Shown: piece by piece, positions 25,146 to 32,622 of the stretch
How positions within the stretch are numbered: position 1 is the first letter of the stretch
Layout: each line of letters opens with the position of its first letter
Made by a program: the position numbers and the translations under genes
Assembly (NCBI RefSeq): GCF_002001165.1
Contig: NZ_MUNQ01000005.1
Span: 551,868 to 615,867, forward strand
Reading direction: 5' to 3'
DNA: 64,000 bases
Source: Rhodanobacter sp. C05
GTDB lineage: Bacteria; Pseudomonadota; Gammaproteobacteria; Xanthomonadales; Rhodanobacteraceae
Notes under the pieces: generated by a model
What the model saw: the letters and a program-made list of their open reading frames with translations, nothing else
Told to the model about the DNA's origin: nothing
The model's database searches: none

Positions 25146-26918
25146 TTACCAGGCCTGGACGATGTCACCGTTGTCCGGCGAACCATCCGGATGGCTGAAC
25201 CAGTACACGCGGTTGCGATGGTCCGGGCAACCCTGGCCGCTGTCATAGCTGGAAACCACGCCATCGAGCGTACCCACGTCAGCGCGATAGCAGCCTCCAA
25301 GCGAGTCGTGGAACGCGAATGTCTGCGTGCTGTGCTGGCCCGTGTGCGCTGTCAGGTTGCCACTGGCATCGAAATCCAGCGTGTCGGCGCTATCCACCGT
25401 GTTACCCACTTTTGCCGAATACACGGAGATACCGAACAGCTGGTGTGCGCTGTGCTTCTGGTAGTCCTGGTGCGCGATGGTGGCCAGGGTAAAGCTGCCG
25501 TCCGTGGCCACCTGTTCGTTGATGTCCAGATGCAGCGGGTAGCTCAGCTTTTCACGGTACTCGCCGACGACGGTGTGACCAATGCGACTGCGGCTGACAC
25601 CGTCCACCGACGTGAGCTGGTCGGTGACCTGGCGGTAGGTGGTGGCGTTGATGGTGAAACCCTGGGTATCGGCAAAGCCCACGGTCTGATCCACCGTGGT
25701 CTGCACACGACCGCGCGAAGTATCGGCATAACCCTCGATCACGAAATGCCGGCTCAGGTTGGTGGTGATGTTGCCGGTGATATTTCCGGAAGAATCCTGC
25801 TGCAACGTGTCGCCGATGGTCGGTGTGGGTGGCTGGCTGACCAGGGTGTTGCGCACGAGCTGGCCGCTGACCTGCTGCGCATGCGGATCGAGATACACCA
25901 GCAGGCTGGCAGTGGCCGAGAAATAGTTGTCGGCACCCGCCACACTCAGCGCGACCGTGTGCGGCGAGCCATTGCTGAGCACGCCGGCGAACGGCGTGAG
26001 ATCGACCCGGTACGGCATGAAGTTCAACGTCTGCACGCCGGGTGTGGGCCGCCACAGGTAGGGATCGATGCCGCCGGTGTAGATCCACGGATACACCGGT
26101 GCCACGCCGGCTGGCTGGCCGTCGATGCTGACTTCGGCCTCGCGGAAATTGCCACCGCCGCATTCCTGCACCTCGGCGGCATACTGATCCGGCACGCAGG
26201 TGTACCAGAACTCGTCGGCGTTCTGGCTCTGCACAAACACATCAAGATAGGCGCGCTCGACATTGCGTGGCAGGGTCAACGTCTTCGCCAACTGGCTGGT
26301 GGAACTGTCGAGCTCGGTGGTATTCCCTACCGCGTCACTGCCCAACGGGTACACCGCATCGGGTACCTGTGCCGCCGGTGCAAGCATCGAGGCCGGATAG
26401 AACAGCAGCCGTGCGCTGCCGTGGATGACCCCGGTATAGGTGCTGTTGACCACGTTGCCGATGATCGCCTGGCCGTTGCCTGCCGCGGACAGCAGTGTGC
26501 TGTAGTCGGTGAGGTCACGTTCCACATGCCAGCTCGGTGCCACCGTCGACGACGGCTCCTCGGTAGTACCGAAATAAAGATTCACGCCACCCAGCCACAA
26601 CGTGGCGGTGCGGTCGAACTGGCGCCCGGCGGTCACCGAGAAATCCGCCTCCAGCACCACCTTGGACCAATGCTTGCCGCAACCGCTAGGCGGTGTGTAG
26701 CTGTAGGGACGCGTGTTGAAATCGGTGAACGTATCGTCCTGGAACAGCTGCACCACGCAGGGCGTGCCTGACGGGCGCGGCACGCTGGGATCGGCCACGG
26801 TGACGTTGTTCGAACCGACCGGACTACTAGTGGCCGGCGCGGCAAATGCGCCGCAGGCAAACGTGAGAGACAACCCGGCCAGCGCCAGGCAACGACCAGC
26901 GAATCGCTTCGGTAACAT
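25146..26918 (-). CDS. PNGase A-type peptide-N-glycosidase (secreted)
   Basis: A 590-residue exported protein (signal MLPKRFAGRCLALAGLSLTF) that I recognise as the peptide-N4-(N-acetyl-glucosaminyl)asparagine amidase A family, enzymes that cut whole N-glycans from glycoproteins. Family marks: WSKVVLEADFSVTAGRQFDR, LWLGGVNLYFGTTEEP, WHVERDLTDYSTLL, NVVNSTYTGVIHG, NVERAYLDVFVQSQNADEFW, GGGNFREAEVSIDGQPAG and PYLWRPTPGVQTLNFMPYRV. The last about 190 residues are a less familiar beta-rich part. ATG 26918 has GGGGA at a good distance; the TTG two codons earlier is less likely. It is 194 bases upstream of the GH92 gene on the same strand. The family is best known from plants and fungi; acid-active bacterial members, including one from Dyella, are recalled from memory. 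Confidence 0.9.
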   Translation of the reverse strand: MLPKRFAGRCLALAGLSLTFACGAFAAPATSSPVGSNNVTVADPSVPRPSGTPCVVQLFQDDTFTDFNTRPYSYTPPSGCGKHWSKVVLEADFSVTAGRQFDRTATLWLGGVNLYFGTTEEPSSTVAPSWHVERDLTDYSTLLSAAGNGQAIIGNVVNSTYTGVIHGSARLLFYPASMLAPAAQVPDAVYPLGSDAVGNTTELDSSTSQLAKTLTLPRNVERAYLDVFVQSQNADEFWYTCVPDQYAAEVQECGGGNFREAEVSIDGQPAGVAPVYPWIYTGGIDPYLWRPTPGVQTLNFMPYRVDLTPFAGVLSNGSPHTVALSVAGADNYFSATASLLVYLDPHAQQVSGQLVRNTLVSQPPTPTIGDTLQQDSSGNITGNITTNLSRHFVIEGYADTSRGRVQTTVDQTVGFADTQGFTINATTYRQVTDQLTSVDGVSRSRIGHTVVGEYREKLSYPLHLDINEQVATDGSFTLATIAHQDYQKHSAHQLFGISVYSAKVGNTVDSADTLDFDASGNLTAHTGQHSTQTFAFHDSLGGCYRADVGTLDGVVSSYDSGQGCPDHRNRVYWFSHPDGSPDNGDIVQAW

Positions 26919-27036
26919 GCGCAAATCCCCGCGTGATGGTGCCCCCTGTCCAATGACGCTAGCACGCGGATTGCAGCCCAGGGGTCAAATATTGCGTAAA
27001 TTCCGCTGCCGGTCACAGAGGGCCGGGCCGGGCTTT

Positions 27037-28050
27037 TCAGGCGGCTCCACCGTCGACCAGCGTGTTGAAGCGTGCGGCGATGTAGTCGTCGGTGAAGCTG
27101 GTCATGCCGTAGCCGCGGATAAAGCCGCAGTGACCGCCAAAGTCGGCGATGTCCAGTTCCACGTTGGGCGGCAGCTGGAGTTTTTCGAAGGCGTCGACCG
27201 GGATCACCGGATCATCGCGCGCGGTAAGAATGGTGGCCGGTATCTGCATCGCCAGCAGCGCGTCACCAGCCACCGAATACCCGTCCAGATACTGTTGCAG
27301 CGACGGGAAGTCGGTATGCCGCAGCACCATCGCCTCGGTCAGGCCACGCAGGTTCTGCTTCAGCTCGGACATCTCGAAGTACTGGCGATGCGGAAAGGCC
27401 TTCTGTTTGGCCTGCAGCGAATGGCGCCACTTGCGCATGAAGTAGGCCTGGTAGAACCACGGCGCGGATTCCTCCAGCGAGAACAGGCCTTCGCCAGGAT
27501 CGATGATCGGGCACACCGCCAGCACGTAACTCAGTGGAATGCCGGTACGCGAAGTCTGCAACGCGGCGCGCAACGCGAAATTGCCGCCCAGCGAGAACCC
27601 GGCCAGCGCCATCGGGCGCGCCGGCCAGCGCTGCGCGATGTCGCCCAGCGCATGCACCACTTCGTCGATGCGGCAGGAGTGGAACAGCGCCTCGTTGAGG
27701 TTGTAGCTGTCGCCGTGATCGCGGAAGTTCAGCCGGACGATGTCCCAGCCGTCGGCGAGCAGGCGGCTGCCGGTCTGCAGCACATAGGTGGAATCGACGC
27801 TGCCCTCCCAGCCATGGAACAGCACGGCAAGACCACGTGCCTGCGGGCGGATCTTCTGTGCGGTATAGGCACCGGTGAGGCGCACGCCACCACCGCCATC
27901 GACCACGATTGCTTCGGCACCGTCCATTACCGTCTGCGCGGCACGCGGCAACAACATGCGGCGCACGCCGCTGGAGGACAGCATGGTCTGGATGTGACCG
28001 CTGCGCAGCGGCCAGGGCGGACGGAAATCCTTTCCGCGGGGCAGGCTCAT
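27037..28050 (-). CDS. YheT-like alpha/beta hydrolase
   Basis: A 337-residue serine hydrolase of the YheT/ABHD1-3 group: N-terminal PPWPLRSGHIQTML is diagnostic, oxyanion region LFHGWEGS, nucleophile elbow GFSLGG, Asp in TARDDPVIP and His in GGHCGF. Substrates are probably acyl esters. The ATGA overlap with the acyltransferase gene makes a two-gene unit, compatible with a job in lipid or acyl-ester turnover. Confidence 0.92.
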   Translation of the reverse strand: MSLPRGKDFRPPWPLRSGHIQTMLSSSGVRRMLLPRAAQTVMDGAEAIVVDGGGGVRLTGAYTAQKIRPQARGLAVLFHGWEGSVDSTYVLQTGSRLLADGWDIVRLNFRDHGDSYNLNEALFHSCRIDEVVHALGDIAQRWPARPMALAGFSLGGNFALRAALQTSRTGIPLSYVLAVCPIIDPGEGLFSLEESAPWFYQAYFMRKWRHSLQAKQKAFPHRQYFEMSELKQNLRGLTEAMVLRHTDFPSLQQYLDGYSVAGDALLAMQIPATILTARDDPVIPVDAFEKLQLPPNVELDIADFGGHCGFIRGYGMTSFTDDYIAARFNTLVDGGAA

Positions 28051-28862
28051 GCGCGACCGTCGTCCGGCGCGGCATCTTGCAGCGCCGCATCGATGCGCTC
28101 GCGCGATTGCTCGGCCATGCGACGTCGCGCATCCGGACTGGCCGGCACCGGCGTGAGGAAATGTACTTCGGCATCCATCGGCGCCTCACCCAGCATGCGC
28201 ACGATGTTGCCCATGAAACTCTCGTCTACACGGAAGCCGGCATCGATCACGCGCCGGCCGCCACGGGCAAAACGCAGCGCCACCGGCTGCACCGGCACTT
28301 CGGCATCCAGCGCAGCCTGGAAGATGCGCGCATGGAACACTTTGAGCACGCCGTTGTAGCCGGTGCCACCTTCCGGGAACACCGCCACCGAACGGCCATC
28401 GCGCAGCCGCTCGACCATCACCTGCATCACGGTGGACAGCGAATGGTTGCTGCCGCGGCGATGGAAGATGGTGCCTCCGTTCGCCGCAAGCCAGCCGACC
28501 AGCGGCCAGCCGGCGATCTCGGCCTTGGCCACGAAGCAGGCCGCGCGCTGGCTGTGCAGCAGCTCGATGTCGATCCACGAGGTGTGGTTGGCAACAAACA
28601 GCACCGGGTCGGCCAACGGTTGGCCGACCCGGACCGAGCGCATGCCGAAGATGCGCAGCAGCTTGACCGACCACCAGCGGATCATCCTGTGTGCGAACGG
28701 CTCCCTGCCATCCTTCATCACCACATGCTGGTTCCAGCTGAGGATCAGCGAACACAGCAGGATGCCCAGCACGATATGCAGCAGCACCAGCGGCACACGC
28801 CACAGATAGCGCAGCGGGCGCAACAGGTCACGTTCGGGGACGGTGGTGGTATCGATGCTCAT
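28047..28862 (-). CDS. Lysophospholipid acyltransferase family protein (PlsC-like)
   Basis: A 271-residue membrane-bound acyltransferase: a hydrophobic N-terminal anchor (VPLVLLHIVLGILLCSLILS), block I NHTSWID (NHx4D), block II around GTIFHRRGS, and block III FPEGGTG. It would transfer acyl groups to lysophospholipid or an ornithine-lipid-type acceptor. Its stop overlaps the start of the YheT hydrolase. Not certainly the housekeeping PlsC, since its context is unlike the usual one. Confidence 0.9.
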   Translation of the reverse strand: MSIDTTTVPERDLLRPLRYLWRVPLVLLHIVLGILLCSLILSWNQHVVMKDGREPFAHRMIRWWSVKLLRIFGMRSVRVGQPLADPVLFVANHTSWIDIELLHSQRAACFVAKAEIAGWPLVGWLAANGGTIFHRRGSNHSLSTVMQVMVERLRDGRSVAVFPEGGTGYNGVLKVFHARIFQAALDAEVPVQPVALRFARGGRRVIDAGFRVDESFMGNIVRMLGEAPMDAEVHFLTPVPASPDARRRMAEQSRERIDAALQDAAPDDGRA

Positions 28863-28891
28863 CAGTCGATTAGTTTAGCGGGCACAGGCGC

Positions 28892-29368
28892 TCAACGCTC
28901 CAGCTGGCTCAGTGGCAGTGACGGCGAACGTTTCACCGTGCGCAGCACGAAGCTGGAATTGACATCGGCAACACCCGCCGCATTCAACAGATGGTCGAGC
29001 AGGAAGCGCGAAAAATCCTTGAGGTCGGCCACATAGACGTGCAGCAGGTAGTCCATGTCGCCGGTCAGCGCATGGCAGGCCACCACTTCGTCCCAACCGT
29101 TGACGTGTTCGACGAAATGCTCGATCGCCTCAGCCTCATGTTTGGTCAGCTGGACCCGCACGAAAGCCTGCAGGCCCAAGCCCACCGCCTGTGGATCGAT
29201 CTGCGCGGCATAGCCGGTGATGATGCCGTCCGCTTCCAGCCGCTGCAGCCGGCGCAGACAGGCCGATGCGGACAGGCTGACCCGCTCGGCCAACTCGGCA
29301 TTGGTGATGCGGCCCTCACTCTGCAGCACTGCAAGCAGACGAAGGTCGGTACGGTCGAGTGACGTCAT
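28892..29368 (-). CDS. Lrp/AsnC family transcriptional regulator
   Basis: A 158-residue regulator: winged helix-turn-helix (LDRTDLRLLAVLQSEGRITN, ELAERVSLSASACLRRLQRL) followed by the RAM ligand domain (GLGLQAFVRVQL, ACHALTGDMDYLLHVYVADL). It is divergent from phhA, as is common for regulators of phenylalanine/tyrosine breakdown, and is likely to respond to an aromatic or other amino acid. ATG 29368 begins exactly at the HTH; a longer upstream frame has no support. Confidence 0.93.
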   Translation of the reverse strand: MTSLDRTDLRLLAVLQSEGRITNAELAERVSLSASACLRRLQRLEADGIITGYAAQIDPQAVGLGLQAFVRVQLTKHEAEAIEHFVEHVNGWDEVVACHALTGDMDYLLHVYVADLKDFSRFLLDHLLNAAGVADVNSSFVLRTVKRSPSLPLSQLER

Positions 29369-29386
29369 GTGCAATAAAACTTCATT

Positions 29387-29416
29387 AATATAATTTGCTA
29401 CGCAAGGATGATGCAA
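29387..29416 (-). promoter_or_regulatory. Candidate promoter of the Lrp-type gene in the AT-rich phhA/lrp gap
   Basis: On the minus strand, TTGCAT (29411-29416) and TATATT (29387-29392) are 18 bases apart. The start codon follows about 19 bases later, giving a very short leader. The gap 29369-29509 is unusually AT-rich for this genome, and CAATAAAAC occurs twice (29372 and 29433), fitting an Lrp-bound divergent promoter region. Confidence 0.4.
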
Positions 29417-29509
29417 TCAATAGCCCTTCTGTGGCAATAAAACAAGCTTCGTGCGTCGAATCCCCCGTATGCTGTGGGCTGGATCATCCCTGCCCCGGAG
29501 CCTCCCGCC

Positions 29510-30403
29510 ATGGAAAACACCACACCCCGCAAGGTCGAACACCAGCAGACCGATCGCGGCTACGTGCCGGTGTACGCCACCGGCGTGGTTGAGCAACCGT
29601 GGGCCAGCTACAGCCAGACCGACCATGAAGTGTGGGACACCTTGTTCAAGCGCCAGCGCGAGATGCTGCCCGGCCGCGCGTGCAAGGAGTTCATGGCCGG
29701 TGTCGAGCGCTTCGGCCTCGGCGACGGCGGCATCCCGAAGTTTGCTGAACTCAACAAGGTGCTCGGCGCCGCCACCGGCTGGGAAGTGGTCGCGGTGGAA
29801 GGCCTGCTCCCCGATGAAGTGTTCTTCGATCACTTGGCCAACCGCCGCTTCCCGGTCAGCTGGTGGATCCGCAAACCCGATCAGCTCGACTACCTCAGCG
29901 AACCGGACCTGTTCCACGACCTGTTCGGCCACGTACCGCTGCTGCTCAACCCGGTGTTCGCCGACTACATGCAGGCGTATGGCCGCGGCGGCATGAAGGC
30001 CTTCGCGATCGGGCCCGAAGCGCTGATGAACCTCACGCGGCTGTACTGGTACACGGTGGAGTTCGGCCTGATCAACACCGACGAGGGCATGCGCATCTAC
30101 GGCGCGGGCATCGTCAGCTCCAAGGGCGAGTCGATCTACTCGCTGGATTCGGCCTCACCGAACCGCATCGGCTTCGGCCTGGAACGCGTGATGAGCACGC
30201 GCTACCGCATCGACACCTACCAGCAGACCTACTTCGTGATCGACGGCTTCGAGCAGTTGTTCGAGGCGACGCATCCGGACTTCACGCCGATCTACGCGAA
30301 GCTGCATGAGCTGCCTGCGCACGCGGCCGGCGATGTGCTGGATGGCGATCGCGTGTTCACGCGCGGCAATCGCGAGGGTTGGGCGACCAACGCGGATACC
30401 TGA
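29510..30403 (+). CDS. phhA: Phenylalanine-4-hydroxylase
   Basis: A 297-residue monomeric bacterial PheH, which hydroxylates phenylalanine to tyrosine with tetrahydropterin, O2 and non-haem iron. Iron ligands are in DLFHDLFGHVP (His about 136 and 141) and YWYTVEFG (Glu about 183). IRKPDQLDYLSEPD and SKGESIYSLDS are also family stretches. There is no N-terminal ACT domain, as usual in bacteria. ATG 29510 is preceded by GGAG and opens the usual polar N-terminus. A pterin dehydratase (phhB) is not adjacent. Likely regulated by the divergent Lrp-type protein. Confidence 0.97.
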   Translation: MENTTPRKVEHQQTDRGYVPVYATGVVEQPWASYSQTDHEVWDTLFKRQREMLPGRACKEFMAGVERFGLGDGGIPKFAELNKVLGAATGWEVVAVEGLLPDEVFFDHLANRRFPVSWWIRKPDQLDYLSEPDLFHDLFGHVPLLLNPVFADYMQAYGRGGMKAFAIGPEALMNLTRLYWYTVEFGLINTDEGMRIYGAGIVSSKGESIYSLDSASPNRIGFGLERVMSTRYRIDTYQQTYFVIDGFEQLFEATHPDFTPIYAKLHELPAHAAGDVLDGDRVFTRGNREGWATNADT

Positions 30404-30430
30404 GCATCCATTTCGAACCGTGAAATTGAA

Positions 30431-30450
30431 GGCCGGCGAATATGCCGGCC
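30431..30450. terminator. Hairpin between convergent phhA and retropepsin-like pseudogene
   Basis: GGCCGGC (30431-30437) and GCCGGCC (30444-30450) form a 7-bp perfect stem with a 6-base loop. On the minus strand it is followed by TTCAATTTCA, and on the plus strand by AGAAAATC. Position between converging genes supports a bidirectional terminator. Confidence 0.55.
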
Positions 30451-30466
30451 AGAAAATCGGCCGGGC

Positions 30467-31488
30467 TTAAGGTTTCGCACCTGAAGGTGGCACGCAGTCA
30501 GATACGCACTCGAACCACGCGTCCCTGTGCGGGTAATCGATGGTCATCCGGAAGTGTTCAAGAATATTGGCACCCACGGCACCTTCCGGAGGCCGATCCA
30601 TCAATGACGCCATCATGTCGTGGAAAGCACTGTCCGGTCGCTCGGTAAACCACACCGGCCCCACTTCCCAGCCAGCAATCTGCACCTTGGGAACGCGGAT
30701 GATGGGGAAGACTTTCTGGGGAATCAGGTCGTCACCCTGCTCGATCACCATCCAGTCAGGATGTTTCTTGCGCCAGACATCCATGGTCGATTTGGTGATG
30801 TAGCTGGTTACACCGATTCCCTCGGTAGTAGTGCTGATGCCGCTGGCTTTCAGACCTTCGGCGGTTGGGTGGGCAGTCGCCCCCGTATCCAGCAACATAT
30901 CGAGTGCCTGACCATCCACAGTCAGGGCAATGCGCGGCCATCCGAACATGAGACCCGTCGGAGAAACGCGAAACCCGAGTGCTGTCTTGTGGGTACCTCT
31001 GGGAGGCAGTGCTCCATTGGCCCTCACAGTCACCTTGCGGCCCGGATAGTCATACGTCCAGACGCCTTGGGAAAAGTAGAGCGGTACCAGCTGGCCATCT
31101 GCTTTCGCTTCATCGCCTGTGGGGACAATGACGACTCCTTGGCAAGGTCCTGAGAAACTGGGTACACCTTTGCCCGGTTTGAACCGGGGATGAGCCAGCG
31201 CATACGTCTGCCATCCACCTCGCACGAGTCACTGGCAGACAGGGACAGAGCGTCAGCCTGGACCTTGTTGATCCAATAACTCGGCCAGAAGCCGCCCCCA
31301 GTATCCAAGACCATGCGCATGGCCTTGCCGTTATCGAGTACTGGTGTGGCGTAAAAATGCCCGGATTCGTAGGTGGTTGGCATAACCACATCCGTCGTCG
31401 TGGCACTCGCATTCACCTTGGTTATCACGGACAACGCAAGGACGGCGACGGTTATAGGACGGCTTAATACAGATGTTCCAGAACACAC
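30467..31488 (-). pseudogene. Double retropepsin-like aspartyl protease, broken by a frameshift
   Basis: Two overlapping minus-strand frames together make one protein. The first (from GTG 31488, with AAGGAATT upstream; signal-like PITVAVLALSVITKVNASA) contains MRMVLDTGGGF near 31,300 and reads sensibly to about 31,205. The second continues from about there with TYALAHPRFKPGKGVPSF and contains LDMLLDTGATAHPT near 30,885, ending GANILEHFRMTIDYPHR. Each half has one DTG and a retropepsin-like fold, so the intact gene would encode a periplasmic protein of about 335 residues with two such domains. Joining the frames needs a -1 shift in about 31,195-31,225. This may be a true mutation or a sequencing error. 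Last gene of the FAD/methyltransferase operon. Confidence 0.75.
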
Positions 31489-31557
31489 GATTGGTAATTC
31501 CTTTTCAACGGATCGCCCTGGAAAGGTCCGCGAGGTGATCTTCAAGACACCCGCTAT

Positions 31558-32622
31558 CTAGTAGTCGTAGATGTGCTCTATGGACAGTGACTGTCCGTTG
31601 ATACTACGCAGCAGTGCGCCCAGTGAATCCACCTGCACGGCAAGTACCACGCGTTTTTTCCCTGGAACTGTACGAATGGACTGCGTGAACAGGATGTCCC
31701 GCGCAGGCACGGGGGGAGCCCAAGCGGTGGGTGCAATCAGGCTCAGCAGTATCGGACCACGATTCCCCGCGATCTCTTCAAACTGCGCACCGAGTTTCGC
31801 AAGCACAGCGGCTTCATTGGTGAACTCCTGATAGCGTGGCAGCGTTACCAGCGCCGTGCCGCCGGCATCCTGCCTGAGCAGCTTCATGTTCGGAAGTTCG
31901 GCGCTTGCGCCATCGGGCAAACGATCAAGGATGACGGCCGTGACGGGAACCGGCTCGTCGTAGCTCGCCTTGGTGGCCACGCCAATCAACCAGCCGTACG
32001 CCGCCTTGACTCCGTATTCCGTCGTCAACGCGTACTTGCGCTCCCACTTCCTTATGGCATCGGGTCCCCACAGGCTGGTGTCCTTCCACAGGCCGATCAA
32101 CCTGCTGCGAAAATCGAATTTGTACCAAGGCTCGACGCGAATGAAATCGACGTAATCCTGCGCCACGCGTGAGGCGTAGCGATCCTCCTCGGTCTGGCCA
32201 TGCGTGCGGGTGAGCTCGGCTATGCGGCCGATCAGCGTTTCGTAACCGGCGCGCAGGCCGTATTCGACGGTGGTACTCACGCCAATGACCATGATCATGA
32301 CGTGATATCCCCAGTTCATGGGGTATCGATTCCGGGTTGCCTCGTAGACAGCTCCATAGCCTTGCCAGAACTGTCCGATGTGGCCAAGGAAGGGGAAATC
32401 GCTCGGATTGTGCTCGCGAACGAACACCGCATACTCGGCCGGGCTGAAGACCAGAAACCATTCCGGATAGGTGAGAAAGGTTTGCTCGGGCCCGCGGCGA
32501 TGCTCCTGCGGCGTCACGATGACTTCGTCGGCAGCGAACGAATTCACAGCGAACATCGCGACCAGCATCGATGCAAGGATCACAAGCCAACCGCGACGCA
32601 TCCAGGCGCGTTTGCGAATCAT
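31558..32622 (-). CDS. Membrane-associated protein of unknown function in FAD/methyltransferase operon
   Basis: A 354-residue protein I do not recognise. It starts with a signal or anchor helix (GWLVILASMLVAMFAVNSFA), then a tryptophan/tyrosine-rich part (EQTFLTYPEWFLVFSPAEYA, FLGHIGQFWQGYGAVYEATR) and a possible second helix (YHVMIMVIGVSTTVEYGLRA). The C-terminal third is mixed alpha/beta. No catalytic motif is visible. Its start overlaps the stop of the fused oxidase/methyltransferase gene (ATGA), so it is a translational partner, perhaps membrane-anchoring or presenting a lipid substrate, which is inference only. Confidence 0.75.
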   Translation of the reverse strand: MIRKRAWMRRGWLVILASMLVAMFAVNSFAADEVIVTPQEHRRGPEQTFLTYPEWFLVFSPAEYAVFVREHNPSDFPFLGHIGQFWQGYGAVYEATRNRYPMNWGYHVMIMVIGVSTTVEYGLRAGYETLIGRIAELTRTHGQTEEDRYASRVAQDYVDFIRVEPWYKFDFRSRLIGLWKDTSLWGPDAIRKWERKYALTTEYGVKAAYGWLIGVATKASYDEPVPVTAVILDRLPDGASAELPNMKLLRQDAGGTALVTLPRYQEFTNEAAVLAKLGAQFEEIAGNRGPILLSLIAPTAWAPPVPARDILFTQSIRTVPGKKRVVLAVQVDSLGALLRSINGQSLSIEHIYDY

